Shown: positions 17,056 through 27,928, counted from the first letter of the stretch. The stretch is 64,000 nucleotides of DNA from an uncultured Caulobacter sp. (GCA_913776195.1 CAJYMH010000031.1:248001-312000); one strand, 5' to 3'. The notes: generated by a model from the letters alone, not told the origin. Made by a program: numbers and translations.

Positions 17056-17283
17056 TCAGAAGGTGGCCGGACCGGCCGCTCCCCCCGCTCGCCGCCCTTG
17101 GCGGGCGAGCCGAGCCGCCAGATTGATGAGCCCCTCCAGATCCATGCGCCCGCCAATCTCGGCTAGGGCCCGCAGCTTGATCACCGCAGCGACCGGATTG
17201 TCGTCATAGAGTGTCGCGGCCAGGGCGTAGAGCTCGTCCCGCAGGGCGGCTTCGAACCGATCGGCTTCCAGCTTTCGCGCCAT
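17056..17283 (-). CDS. Small helical hypothetical protein, paralogue of the one at 354-569
   Basis: 75 residues from ATG 17283, with AGGAAAAG about 4 bases upstream. It shares FEAA-x2-DELYALAA, NPVAAV, LRALAEI and a D-LEGL-NLAA pattern with the protein at 354-569. The C-terminus is Gly/Arg-rich (ARQGRRAGGAAG). Helical, soluble, no known family. A leader hairpin lies at 17300-17327. Confidence 0.6.
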   Translation of the reverse strand: MARKLEADRFEAALRDELYALAATLYDDNPVAAVIKLRALAEIGGRMDLEGLINLAARLARQGRRAGGAAGPATF

Positions 17284-17299
17284 GATGCTTTTCCTGCCG

Positions 17300-17327
17300 C
17301 CACCCTGCTGAAGTGTGTTCAGGGTGG
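17300..17327. promoter_or_regulatory. Leader hairpin upstream of the small paralogue
   Basis: Inverted repeat ccaccctg / cagggtgg with a 12-base spacer, lying 17-44 bases upstream of the ATG at 17283 on the minus strand. It would form in the 5' leader of that gene or in the leader of the divergent receptor gene. The role is unknown. Confidence 0.3.
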
Positions 17328-17560
17328 TGGGGCAAGGCTGGATGCGACGCAATCGCGGGCCTATCGGCGGTAGTCGCGAATGCGACGCGCAGAAGTTGAA
17401 ATTGGACAGCAAATCTACACGGGTAGAGGGTTGGTGATTGATGTGTGTCTTGTGTTGATTGGGTTTGCTGCTGAATGGGCTTGCAGAATTTCTTACACGC
17501 GGGATGAAGCTTGAGCGATTACCCCACCGGTCAGATAGAAATTAAACGCCGGTGTCTCTC

Positions 17561-20179
17561 ATGCCCAAGTCAACCTTCGCGGCCCTCGCCCTGCTGGCCT
17601 CCGTCAGTCTTCCTGCCCTGGTCCATGCCCAGGCCACTCAGGAGGCGACCGACGTGGACGCCCTGGTGGTGACCGGAACCAATATCCGCAGCGCCGCCGC
17701 ACAAGGCTTCAGCCCCGTGCAGGTGATCGGTCAGGAAGAGGTGCAGACATCCGGCAAGGTGACCGTCGCAGACCTGCTGCGCTCGATAAGCGCCAACACC
17801 GGCAACGCCACAAACGAAACCAGCAACAGCGGCTGGGCCTCCGGCTCCGCAGGCATCGGCCTGCGCGGCCTGTCGCAGAAGAACACCCTGGTGCTGCTCA
17901 ATGGCCGTCGGGTGGCCAACTACGGCTTCCCGTCGGGCGGCTTGTCGGACACCTTCGTCAACCTCAACGCCCTACCCCTGGTGGCTGTGCAGCGCATGGA
18001 GGTGCTGAAGGACGGCGCCTCAGCGATCTATGGCTCTGACGCCGTGGCCGGGGTGGTCAACATCATCACCCGCGAGAATTTCCAGGGCGTCGAAGCCGGC
18101 GCAAGCTACGGGACGTCCGACCAAGGCGGTCTGGACACCTGGCGCGGCAAGATCGTCGCTGGTTACGGTGATTTGGAGGAAGACGGCTGGAACATCCTGT
18201 TCAGCGCCGAGGCCTATGAGCGCGAGCGTCTCGATCAGGACCAGCGCGATCTGACCGATTCCGGCATCTACACCGGCCGACCCGGCGGTCGCTGGAATGG
18301 CTGGAGCGCCAAGGGCGCCCGTTTCCTCGTGAATGGCGCCTCGGTTCCCCTACTCGACGCCCAGGGCAATTGCCCCGAAGGCATGCGCCTGACCGCCAGC
18401 GCGCCGATCGACGGCCTGCCGGGCAACACCTGCGCCATCAATCTGGCGCCCTACACGACCCTGATCCCGTCCACGGACCGCTATCAGACCTACCTGCACG
18501 GAACCGTTCGCCTGTCCGACAATGTCGAGGCCTTCGGCGAGGTGATCTACAGCTACATCAAGGGCCGCTCGATCTTCGGCTCCAGCCCCTATTTCACGCT
18601 GGAGGCCGGCCGCTTCGCCTTGAACGCCAATACGGGCCTGGCGGAGCCGGTTTCCAATGTCCTGCCCGCCAACAATCCCTACAACCCGTACGGCGTGGGC
18701 GCCCAGATCGAATACACCTTCTTCGATCTCGGCCAGTCGCTGAAGACCAACATCTCCAAGGCCTACCGCGCCCTGGCCGGCGTACGCGGCAAGAACGAGC
18801 GCTTCGACTGGGAGTTCGCCGCCTTCGCCGCCGCCAGCGATGAGCGCGAGGAAGTGGCCGCCGGCTTCGCTAACCGCTTCACCCTGGCCGCGGCCCTGGC
18901 CAACGGCAGCCTGAACCTGCACAAGCCGAGCGCGACGTCGCCAGCGGTTCTCGACAGCATCCGCCTGAGTACAGTCCGTCCAGCCGAATCCAAGCTGTAC
19001 GGCGCCGACTTCAAGATTTCGGGCGAGCTGTTCAACCTGCCGGCGGGCCCCATCGGCTACGCCGCCGGCATCGAGTACCGGCACGAATCCCTAGTCTCGA
19101 GCAATCCTTGGCAGATCGACGCCGGCTTGCAGATCCGCCCGGCCATCGCCGCCGTCGACGGCGAGCGTGAGGTGGTCGCCGGGTACGCCGAAGCCAACCT
19201 GCCGATCCTGTCGAACCTTGAGGTTCAGATCGCCGGCCGCGCCGACCACTACAGCGATTTCGGCAGCGCCTTCTCGCCCAAGGCCGGCGTCCGGTGGAAG
19301 CCGATCAGCGCCCTGGTGCTGCGCGCCTCCGCCTCCAAAGGCTTCCGAGCGCCGTCGTTGTCGGAGAACTCGTCCTCGACCAACATCTCCTACGGCACCG
19401 TCGTCGATCCGTTCGATCCGGACATCCCCGGCTCGCGCCAGAGCCCGACCTTCTTCACGGTCGGCAACACCGACCTGGAGCCAGAGCGCACCAAGTCCTT
19501 CAACGTTGGGGCGGTGCTGACGCCGCGTCGCGGCACGCTGCTTAGCATCGATTGGTATCGCATCGAGCTCGACAATCTGGTCGGGACCAACAACAGCACG
19601 ACCATCGTTCAGGCCAACAATCCAGCCGACGTGATCCGCGACGCGCGGGGCAAGCTGGTGGCTGTCTACAACCGCTACCAGAACCTCACCGAGCTGAAGA
19701 CGTCGGGCTTCGACATCGAGCTGAGCCAGCGCCTGAGCACCGAGACCTTCGGCGACTTCACCCTGTCGAGCGCTTACACCCACGTGATCGACTACCGCCG
19801 TCCCGTCACCGTCGGCGGGCCGCTGGTGAACTATGCGGGCAACAACCGCGGGCCGTCGCTGCCGGCGGACAAGGCGACCACGCGCCTGGGCTGGTCGTTC
19901 GGCGACCTCGACAGCAGCGTCACCTGGTTCCACACCGCCGGCTACGATCTGGTGCCCAACGTGGCGGGCCAGAAGCGGGTCGACGACTACAACCAGTTCG
20001 ACCTCTATGTGGGGTGGTCAGGGATCAAGAACACGACGCTCTACGCCAAGGTGGAGAACATCTTCGACGCGGCGCCGCCTTACGACGCCAACTTCCCCGG
20101 CATCCGCGCGCCTTACGATTTCACGCAGTACGATTTGCGCGGCCGCTACTTCCAGATCGGCTTCGACTATCGTCTCTAG
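17561..20179 (+). CDS. TonB-dependent outer-membrane receptor
   Basis: 872 residues from ATG 17561; a GTG nine bases earlier is a possible alternative and neither has a strong ribosome site. A Sec signal peptide (1-23, cut after VHA) precedes a plug domain (about 45-160) with DALVVTGTNIRS, the TonB-box-like region, GLRGLSQKNTLVLLNGRRV and GASAIYGSDAVAGVVNI. The beta-barrel ends in FQIGFDYRL with an aromatic/Leu C-terminus. It belongs to the iron-complex/peptide receptor type common in Caulobacterales. Forty-one bases downstream lies a secreted M14 peptidase, so the substrate may be peptide-like. Confidence 0.95.
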   Translation: MPKSTFAALALLASVSLPALVHAQATQEATDVDALVVTGTNIRSAAAQGFSPVQVIGQEEVQTSGKVTVADLLRSISANTGNATNETSNSGWASGSAGIGLRGLSQKNTLVLLNGRRVANYGFPSGGLSDTFVNLNALPLVAVQRMEVLKDGASAIYGSDAVAGVVNIITRENFQGVEAGASYGTSDQGGLDTWRGKIVAGYGDLEEDGWNILFSAEAYERERLDQDQRDLTDSGIYTGRPGGRWNGWSAKGARFLVNGASVPLLDAQGNCPEGMRLTASAPIDGLPGNTCAINLAPYTTLIPSTDRYQTYLHGTVRLSDNVEAFGEVIYSYIKGRSIFGSSPYFTLEAGRFALNANTGLAEPVSNVLPANNPYNPYGVGAQIEYTFFDLGQSLKTNISKAYRALAGVRGKNERFDWEFAAFAAASDEREEVAAGFANRFTLAAALANGSLNLHKPSATSPAVLDSIRLSTVRPAESKLYGADFKISGELFNLPAGPIGYAAGIEYRHESLVSSNPWQIDAGLQIRPAIAAVDGEREVVAGYAEANLPILSNLEVQIAGRADHYSDFGSAFSPKAGVRWKPISALVLRASASKGFRAPSLSENSSSTNISYGTVVDPFDPDIPGSRQSPTFFTVGNTDLEPERTKSFNVGAVLTPRRGTLLSIDWYRIELDNLVGTNNSTTIVQANNPADVIRDARGKLVAVYNRYQNLTELKTSGFDIELSQRLSTETFGDFTLSSAYTHVIDYRRPVTVGGPLVNYAGNNRGPSLPADKATTRLGWSFGDLDSSVTWFHTAGYDLVPNVAGQKRVDDYNQFDLYVGWSGIKNTTLYAKVENIFDAAPPYDANFPGIRAPYDFTQYDLRGRYFQIGFDYRL

Positions 20180-20220
20180 TCCAAGCTAGACCGTCGCATC
20201 ATTTTACCTGGATAGACCCG

Positions 20221-22818
20221 ATGTCCTTCAAGTCCTGGCTCCGGAACGCCGCCCCCGCGGCGCTCCTCGCCGCCGCCGTCCTTACCTCGGCCCCGACCAT
20301 CGCCGCCGCTCAGAGCAGCTACTTCTTCCCGCAGGCGGCCTTGTCCGATTTCGACGCGGCCATTCCGACCCCCGAGGCCTTCCTCGGCTATCCGATCGGT
20401 TCGCACTACACGCGTCACGATCAGGTCGTCGCCTATCTGCGCGAACTGGACCGCCTGTCGGATCGCGTCAGCGTCGAGGAGATCGGCCGCACCTATGAGG
20501 GTCGCCCGCTGCTGGCGGTGACGATCACCTCCGGCGCCAACCAGGGGCGCCTCGCGGCGCTTCAGGCGGCGCATGCGGCGGTCTCCGATCCCAACGCGGC
20601 GGCGCCCGATCCGGCGCACACGCCGGTGGTGGTGGGCCTCTATTACGGGGTGCACGGCAACGAGACCTCCAGCGGCGAGGCCGCCCTGCTGACCGCCTAT
20701 TACCTTGCGGCCAGCAGGTCGACCGAGGTGCAGGACTGGCTCGACAAGGCGGTGGTCATCATCGACCCGGCCCAGAACCCCGACGGCCGCGACCGCGCCG
20801 CCAATTGGCACAATGCGTGGAAGAACAACCCGCCCGTGTCCGATCCTGCGGATAAGGAGCACGTGGAGCCGTTCCCCATGGGGCGGACCAACCACTACTT
20901 CACCGACCTGAACCGTGATTGGCTGGCCCTGACCCAGGCGGAGACCCGCGCCAAGGTCGAGGTGTTCCACCGCTGGCTGCCCAACGTGCAGATAGATTTC
21001 CACGAGATGGGCTCAGGCAGCACCTATTACTTCGAGCCGTCGCCGGCGAGCATGGAAAGTCCGCTGCTGCCCAAGGCGTCCTACGACTTCAACAAGGTGC
21101 TGGCGCGTTATCACGCCAAGGCCCTCGATGACTTGGGCTCGCTCTACTACACCGGCGAAAACTACGACAATTTCTCGGCCGTCTATGGCTCGACCTATCC
21201 CGACTTCCACGGCGGCGTCGGAGTGACGGTGGAGCAGGCCAGCTCGCGTGGCCTGGTGCAGGACACCGCCAACGGCCCGCTGACCTTCGCCTTCACCATC
21301 CGCAATCAGGTGGCCACCGGCCTGGCGTCCGTGCGCGGCGCCGTGGCCGAGCGCCAGGGCCTGTTCGGCCTGCAGCGCGAGTTCTTCCGCTCGGCGGTGG
21401 ACGAGGGGCGTCGCTACAAACATGCGGCCTTCGTGTTCGGCGATCCGGCCGATCCGGGTCTGTCCCGTCAGACGCTCGACCTGCTGCTGCGCCACAAGAT
21501 CCGCGTCCACGCCCTGGGCGCGCCGGTCACTCTGGACGGCCGCATCTATCAGCCGGGCAGCGCCTGGGTGGTGCCATCGGCTCAGCCGCAGTTTCGCCTG
21601 ATCCACTCGATCTTCGAGCCGACGCCGCCGACCAAGGGCGGGGTCTATGGCAGCACTTCGTACGCCATCGCTCCGGCCTACGGCTTGGTGACTGGCCGCG
21701 CCAAGAGCGTCCCGTCGCTCGGCGCTGCGCTCACCGCTGCGCCGGTCGCTGCGGGCGGTGTTGTCGGGCCAGAGCAATCCTACGCCTACGCCGTGGACTG
21801 GCGCGACATCAACGCTCCCCGCGTACTGGCGGCCCTGCTGCAGAAGGGCGTAAAGGTCCGCGCCGCGTTCGAGCCGTTCTCGGCCCGGACCCAAGGGGGC
21901 CAGACCGCCTTTGGTCGTGGGACCCTGGTGGTCGCTTCCGCCGGCCAGAGCCTTGACGCTGCGCAACTGCGCGCCGCTGTGGACGAGATCGCCCGCAGGG
22001 CCGGCGTCACCGCCTATGGCCTGCCCAGCGGCCAAAGTCTGTCGGGCATCGACCTGGGCAGCGAAAGCGTCCGCCCGCTTCGCAAGCCCAAGATCGCCCT
22101 GATCATGGGCGAAGGGGTCAACGCCACCGAGATCGGCTCAACTTGGTTCTCGTTGAGCGAGCGCCTGGGTTGGCCCGCCACGCGCCTCGATCCGGCGCAG
22201 CTGCGTCGCCTGCCCCTCGGAAGCTACAGCAGCATCGTCCTGGCGGGCGGTCGCTACGATGACTGGAGCGACGATACCGTCGCCGCGCTACGCCGCTGGG
22301 TGCAGGGGGGCGGCTCGCTGGTCACCTTCGGGGCCGCTTCCAAGTGGGCGGTCGACAAGGGCTTGGCCGGCGCTGCGCCGAAAGCCGCCGCCAAGTCGGA
22401 CGAGGAGAACGCCGAACGTCTCGACTTCGCCGCACGACGCGACGCCCTAGCCGAGAAGCGCAGCTCCGGCAACGCGCTGTCGGCCGACGCGGACATCACG
22501 CATCCGCTGGCTTTCGGTCTGCCGCAACGGGCGCTGTTCGTGAACAAGGAGACCGACGTGACGCTTTCGCCGGTATCCGACGCCTTCTCCAACGTCGTAA
22601 AGATCGACGCCCAGCCGACGGTCAACGGCTACCTGCCTGAGGGTCTGCGCAAGCAGGCGGCGGGTTCGGTCTGGGCCCAGGTGGCGCGTCTGGGCGAAGG
22701 CAACGTCGTGCTCTTCGCAGACGACCCGGCGCACCGGAAGTATTGGCTGAACACCGAGCGCCTGCTGCTCAACAGCTTGTTCTTCTCCAACCACCTGTCG
22801 CCGTCAGCACGGTTCTGA
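20221..22818 (+). CDS. Secreted zinc carboxypeptidase (M14 family)
   Basis: 865 residues. The signal peptide covers about 1-30 (cleavage after AAA-QS). The M14 domain covers about 50-400: zinc ligands H145 and E148 (GVHGNET), third ligand H261 (IDFHEMG) and catalytic E338 (VTVEQASSRG), plus the substrate-binding PDGRDR segment. The C-terminal half (about 400-865) lacks a second peptidase site and has a glutamine-amidotransferase-like fold signature near 620-720, as in many bacterial M14 proteins of this length. It probably trims peptides in the periplasm. Same strand as the TonB receptor, so likely an operon for peptide use. Confidence 0.9.
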   Translation: MSFKSWLRNAAPAALLAAAVLTSAPTIAAAQSSYFFPQAALSDFDAAIPTPEAFLGYPIGSHYTRHDQVVAYLRELDRLSDRVSVEEIGRTYEGRPLLAVTITSGANQGRLAALQAAHAAVSDPNAAAPDPAHTPVVVGLYYGVHGNETSSGEAALLTAYYLAASRSTEVQDWLDKAVVIIDPAQNPDGRDRAANWHNAWKNNPPVSDPADKEHVEPFPMGRTNHYFTDLNRDWLALTQAETRAKVEVFHRWLPNVQIDFHEMGSGSTYYFEPSPASMESPLLPKASYDFNKVLARYHAKALDDLGSLYYTGENYDNFSAVYGSTYPDFHGGVGVTVEQASSRGLVQDTANGPLTFAFTIRNQVATGLASVRGAVAERQGLFGLQREFFRSAVDEGRRYKHAAFVFGDPADPGLSRQTLDLLLRHKIRVHALGAPVTLDGRIYQPGSAWVVPSAQPQFRLIHSIFEPTPPTKGGVYGSTSYAIAPAYGLVTGRAKSVPSLGAALTAAPVAAGGVVGPEQSYAYAVDWRDINAPRVLAALLQKGVKVRAAFEPFSARTQGGQTAFGRGTLVVASAGQSLDAAQLRAAVDEIARRAGVTAYGLPSGQSLSGIDLGSESVRPLRKPKIALIMGEGVNATEIGSTWFSLSERLGWPATRLDPAQLRRLPLGSYSSIVLAGGRYDDWSDDTVAALRRWVQGGGSLVTFGAASKWAVDKGLAGAAPKAAAKSDEENAERLDFAARRDALAEKRSSGNALSADADITHPLAFGLPQRALFVNKETDVTLSPVSDAFSNVVKIDAQPTVNGYLPEGLRKQAAGSVWAQVARLGEGNVVLFADDPAHRKYWLNTERLLLNSLFFSNHLSPSARF

Positions 22819-22831
22819 CGGGATTGGGGGG

Positions 22832-22853
22832 CGGCCCGACTTTGGTCGGGCCG
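22832..22853. terminator. Bidirectional terminator hairpin
   Basis: Perfect 9-base stem (cggcccgac / gtcgggccg) around a 4-base loop, between the convergent M14 peptidase and CoA-transferase genes. TACTTCT follows on the plus strand. Confidence 0.6.
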
Positions 22854-22891
22854 TACTTCTCTATGCGCCGCCAGGGCGTGCACGACCGCTT

Positions 22892-24463
<1,572 letters not shown>

Positions 24464-24579
24464 TCAAGAACCCGGGTCGTCACGAGCCATCCCCCGCGGT
24501 GAACTGAAAATGAACCGCCCGCCCCCGGATCGTTCAGGCTGCGCGGCGCATTGTGATCCTCGACGAAAAGGAGATCACC

Positions 24580-24993
24580 ATGAAGAAGACGCTTCTGATC
24601 ACCGCTGCCGCGGCCATGACCTTGGTCAGCGCCGTCGCTTCGGCCCAACCTTACAGCGGCCGCGGCGGTCCTTACGGCGACCGCGATCGTGACGGTCGCC
24701 CCAACTATGCCGAGCGCGGCTACGACCGTGACCGCGACGGTCGTCCCGACCATCGCGACCGCTTCGACAATCGTCGCGGCGGCTATGGATACGGTCACGG
24801 CCCGCGCTATCGCGCCGGCCAACGATTCGCCCATTACCGCAGCCCGCAGTACCGGGTGCACAACTACCGCAGCTACGGCTGGGCCCCGCCGCCCCGCGGT
24901 TATGGATACTACCGCGCTGACAACGGCGATGTGGTGATGGCGGCTCTGGCCACAGGCCTGATCGCCTCGATCATCGCCAACAACAACTACTAG
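24580..24993 (+). CDS. RcnB-like secreted small protein
   Basis: 137 residues from ATG 24580; AAGGAGAT is a strong ribosome site. A Sec signal peptide (1-22, ending VASAQ) is followed by a repeat-rich, charged, low-complexity part with DRDRDGRP copies at about 33 and 50, Arg/Tyr/Gly-rich to about 115, and a short hydrophobic C-terminal helix (VVMAALATGLIASIIA). The composition and final helix match the RcnB/YcfJ-like periplasmic group, some of which affect nickel or cobalt homeostasis. Metal function not established here. Confidence 0.72.
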   Translation: MKKTLLITAAAAMTLVSAVASAQPYSGRGGPYGDRDRDGRPNYAERGYDRDRDGRPDHRDRFDNRRGGYGYGHGPRYRAGQRFAHYRSPQYRVHNYRSYGWAPPPRGYGYYRADNGDVVMAALATGLIASIIANNNY

Positions 24994-25000
24994 CGTCGAG

Positions 25001-25032
25001 CGGCGCGGCTCCCGATGGGGTCGCGCCGTTTT
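25001..25032 (+). terminator. Intrinsic terminator of the RcnB-like gene
   Basis: Stem cggcgcg (25001-25007) pairs with cgcgccg (25022-25028) and is followed directly by TTTT. The loop is long but has partial internal pairing. It lies 7 bases after the stop codon. Confidence 0.6.
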
Positions 25033-25084
25033 CGTCTTCGCAGAGATTTAGAGATGGTTTAGGGGCCTAGCCCAGGCTTCGCGA

Positions 25085-25159
25085 TGGCACTCCCTAGGGG
25101 AGTCGAACCCCTCTTCCCAGATTGAAAATCTGGTGTCCTAACCGATAGACGAAGGGAGC
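25085..25159 (-). tRNA. tRNA-Glu (anticodon TTC)
   Basis: 75 bases including an encoded CCA end. On the minus strand the 5' end is GCTCCCT and the 3' end AGGGAGT plus discriminator G, a 7-pair acceptor whose first pair is G-U. The anticodon arm is CCAGA-TTTTCAA-TCTGG, giving anticodon TTC. The T arm contains GGTTCGACTCC. The D arm carries the GG pair. Confidence 0.95.
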
Positions 25160-25178
25160 GCGTCGCGGTGGAGGCAGC

Positions 25179-25207
25179 CGTTTAGCGATGCTCGCCGCCG
25201 AGCGCAA
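25179..25207 (-). promoter_or_regulatory. Candidate promoter of the tRNA-Glu gene
   Basis: On the minus strand TTGCGCT (25207-25201) is followed after 14 bases by GCTAAACG (25186-25179), close to the Caulobacter TTGACGS / GCTANAWC pair. The tRNA starts 20 bases further downstream. Confidence 0.4.
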
Positions 25208-25386
25208 CAGGTGAGGCTCCTTTTTGCATTTGTGTGTCGCCAGTAATGCGACTTTATGGCGAACTTTCAGGGGTTTGCCGCAAAAAGCTGTCATGATGAA
25301 GGCTTATTGGGAAGGTCCGTGAACCTGTCGCCGGGTTCGGCGTTTGGTGCGCCGAGGCGCAGGGCCTCGTCTGTAGGGTCGCCACC

Positions 25387-25647
25387 GTGCCGCACATCAT
25401 CATCGTCTCGCCATCGGATATGGGATGGATCGTCCAGGCGCCGGGTCTGTCGGAACCGCGGAGCTTCGTCTCAGGCGCGGTAGCCGAGCGGTTCGCGCGG
25501 GGACTGGCGGCGGCGCCGGAGTTGTCCGGTCAGGGCGAAGTTTGGATTCGCGGACGTGACGGCTCTTTGCTTGGTCGCTGGCGTGACGGCGGCCGGACGG
25601 CGGATTTGTCAGTGGGCGAGCCCGCGCACAGCGATCTGGCCGCCTAG
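25387..25647 (+). CDS. DUF2188-like small protein
   Basis: 86 residues from GTG 25387, with TAGGG about 8 bases upstream. The pattern matches DUF2188-type proteins: IIIVSPSDMGWIVQAPGL, a Ser-Gly-x-x-Ala-Glu helix, then EVWIRGRDGSLLGRWR. Alpha/beta, cytosolic. Function of the family is unknown. Confidence 0.65.
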   Translation: MPHIIIVSPSDMGWIVQAPGLSEPRSFVSGAVAERFARGLAAAPELSGQGEVWIRGRDGSLLGRWRDGGRTADLSVGEPAHSDLAA

Positions 25648-25680
25648 CAACGCGCGCTAAGAAGCGGGATGGCGAAGCGA

Positions 25681-25707
25681 ACCCGCCGTCGCGGGGCGGC
25701 GGCGGGT
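25681..25707. terminator. Hairpin between DUF2188-like gene and transketolase
   Basis: Inverted repeat acccgccg / cggcgggt around an 11-base spacer lies between two convergent genes and can serve either strand. No T-run. Confidence 0.4.
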
Positions 25708-25733
25708 CGAAGGTCCGTGTCGTGTTCGGCGCG

Positions 25734-27704
25734 TTACAGTCGGGTCTTGGCCGCGGCGGCGACCGCTTCGCCCGTAATGCCGAACTCCTGGTACAGACGC
25801 TCGTACGGAGCACTGGCGCCAAAGCCGGTCATGCCGACGAACAGGCCGTCCTCGCCGATGAAGCGTTCCCAGCCGAAGCGCACGCCCGCTTCCACGGCCA
25901 CGCGCACAGAGGCGTCGCCGATCACGGCCTTGCGGTAGGCGGCGTCCTGCTTTTCGAACAGGTCCCAGCAGGGGGTGGAGACCACGCGGGTCGGCACGCC
26001 TTCGGCTTGCAGCAGGTCGCGGGCCTTCACGGCCACTGACACCTCGGTTCCGGAGGCGAAGAGGGTCACCTGGGCGGCGCCGCCGTCGGCGGCCGCCAGT
26101 TCGTAGGCGCCCTTGGCGCAGAAGTTCTGGCTGATGTCCGTGCGCACCGCCGGCACCTTCTGGCGCGAGAGGGCCATGAGCGAGGGGGTCGCCTTCTGGG
26201 TCACGGCGATCTTCCAGCATTCCGCCGCCTCAATGGCGTCGGCGGGGCGGAAGACCAGCAGGCCGGGCATGGCGCGCAGCGAGGCGACATGCTCCACCGG
26301 CTGGTGGGTCGGGCCGTCTTCGCCCAGGCCGATGGAATCGTGGGTCATCACGTGGATAGCCTTGGCGCCCATAAGCGCGCCCAGGCGGATGGCCGCGCGG
26401 CTGTAGTCGCTGAACACCAGGAAGGTGCCCGAATAGGGGATTACGCCGCCGTGAAGGGCCATCCCGTTCAGGGCTGCGGCCATGCCGAACTCGCGCACGC
26501 CGTAGTGGACGTAGCGGCCGTCGTAGCTGGGAGCGTCGAAGGGCAGCATGCCCTTGACGAAGGTGTTGTTGGAGCCGGTCAGGTCGGCCGAACCGCCGAT
26601 CATCTCGGGGATGGCTGGGACAAGCTGGGCCAGGGCGGCGCCCGAATGGACGCGGGTGGCGTCCGCCTTGCCGGTTGCGGCCATCTCGGCGATGTGAGCG
26701 TCGATGCGCTCCTCCCAACCGGCGGGCAGTTCGCCGGACAGGGCGCGCTTGAACTCGGCGGCCTTGTCGGAGGCGGCGAGAGCTTTCTCCCAGGCCTTGC
26801 GCGGCTTGCCGCCCCGCTTGCCAGCCTTCAGCCAGGCCTTGCCCACGTCTTCCGGGGTCTCGAACGGGCCGTGGGTCCATCCCATGGACTTGCGCGCCTC
26901 GGCGATCTCGTCGTCAAATAGGGTGTAGCCGTGGCTGTGCGGGTCGCCTTCCTTGCGGCCGGCTCCCTTGGAGATCAGCGTCTTGCACGCGATCAGGGTC
27001 GGCTTGTCCTGGCGCATGGCCCATCGCATCGCGCCGGCGATCTGGCCGTGGTTGTGGCCGTCGATCTTCTTCACCGCCCAGCCGGCGGCCTTGAAGCGGG
27101 CCAGCTGGTCGCCGGTTTCGGCGATGGTCGCCTCGCCGTCGATAGTGGTGTTGTTGTCGTCGAACAGGACGGTCAGCTTCGACAGCTTCAGGCGGCCGGC
27201 GAGGCTGATCGCCTCGTGGCTGACGCCTTCCATCAGGCAGCCGTCGCCGGCGATCACCCAGGTGCGGTGGTCGACCAGCTCATCGCCAAAGCGCGCGGCC
27301 AAGTGCCGCTCGGCCATGGCCATGCCGACGGCGGTGGCCAAACCCTGACCCAGCGGGCCCGTGGTGGTCTCGACGCCGGGAGTATGGCCGTATTCCGGGT
27401 GACCCGGCGTGGCGGAGCCCCATTGGCGGAAGTTCTTGATCTGCTCCATCGACACGGCCTTGAAGCCGGTCAGGTGCAGCAGGCTGTACTGCAGCATGGA
27501 GCCGTGGCCAGCCGACAGGACAAAGCGGTCGCGATCGGCCCAGTCGGGCTTGCTGGCGTCGAACTTGAGGAACTTGGTCCACAGGACGGTGGCGACATCC
27601 GCCATACCCATGCACATGCCTTGGTGACCGGAGCGCGCCTTGTGGACGGCGTCCATCGACAACACGCGAATGGCGTCGGCCATAGTCGTGGGGGACACGG
27701 ACAT
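25734..27704 (-). CDS. tkt: Transketolase
   Basis: 656 residues from ATG 27704. The full-length thiamine-diphosphate enzyme of the pentose phosphate pathway transfers two-carbon units from ketoses to aldoses. The N-terminal PP-binding domain has GHPEYGHTPGVETTTGPLGQ and GDGCLMEGVSHEA followed by the Asn of DDNNTT, the metal-binding pattern. The pyrimidine domain has the catalytic Glu in GVREFGMAAALNG. The C-terminal domain is complete. It stands as a single gene on the minus strand, with GAGAAAA upstream. Confidence 0.97.
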   Translation of the reverse strand: MSVSPTTMADAIRVLSMDAVHKARSGHQGMCMGMADVATVLWTKFLKFDASKPDWADRDRFVLSAGHGSMLQYSLLHLTGFKAVSMEQIKNFRQWGSATPGHPEYGHTPGVETTTGPLGQGLATAVGMAMAERHLAARFGDELVDHRTWVIAGDGCLMEGVSHEAISLAGRLKLSKLTVLFDDNNTTIDGEATIAETGDQLARFKAAGWAVKKIDGHNHGQIAGAMRWAMRQDKPTLIACKTLISKGAGRKEGDPHSHGYTLFDDEIAEARKSMGWTHGPFETPEDVGKAWLKAGKRGGKPRKAWEKALAASDKAAEFKRALSGELPAGWEERIDAHIAEMAATGKADATRVHSGAALAQLVPAIPEMIGGSADLTGSNNTFVKGMLPFDAPSYDGRYVHYGVREFGMAAALNGMALHGGVIPYSGTFLVFSDYSRAAIRLGALMGAKAIHVMTHDSIGLGEDGPTHQPVEHVASLRAMPGLLVFRPADAIEAAECWKIAVTQKATPSLMALSRQKVPAVRTDISQNFCAKGAYELAAADGGAAQVTLFASGTEVSVAVKARDLLQAEGVPTRVVSTPCWDLFEKQDAAYRKAVIGDASVRVAVEAGVRFGWERFIGEDGLFVGMTGFGASAPYERLYQEFGITGEAVAAAAKTRL

Positions 27705-27862
27705 CGGGTTTTCTCGCTGCGCAGGTGATTTTGCGCGCAGGTCGCATGCGAGGGGGCGGGGGTCAACCCGCGCGGGCCCGACGGATTGATTCAACCCGTG
27801 TGCGGCGCATGCAAGCAACTAGGCCGCAGGCGTCCTATCTGTACGGACAGATTGGAGGCCCC

Positions 27863-27928
27863 ATGGCCAAGACCCTTATCGCGATGAGCTGCCTTTGCGC
27901 ATCGCTCGTCCTGATCGTGTTCTATTAG
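27863..27928 (+). CDS. 21-residue membrane microprotein
   Basis: MAKTLIAMSCLCASLVLIVFY, read from ATG 27863, with a near-perfect GGAGG 4-5 bases upstream. It is one hydrophobic helix with Lys at position 3 and an aromatic end, so a single-pass membrane peptide is likely. Its TAG overlaps by 4 bases the stop of the convergent gene. Too short for automated callers; no known family. Confidence 0.5.
   Translation: MAKTLIAMSCLCASLVLIVFY

Noticed and set aside
19552..20220. Upstream extension of the M14 peptidase frame through the TonB receptor gene
   Set aside because: Arg/Pro-rich shadow sequence; the signal peptide begins at 20221.
25048..25062. TTAG-N7-TTAG resembling a CtrA box
   Set aside because: Two mismatches, and it lies in the terminator/tRNA gap with no gene start suitably placed.
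25256..25483. 75-codon plus-strand frame overlapping the DUF2188-like gene
   Set aside because: Ser/Arg-rich, out of frame with the recognisable protein.
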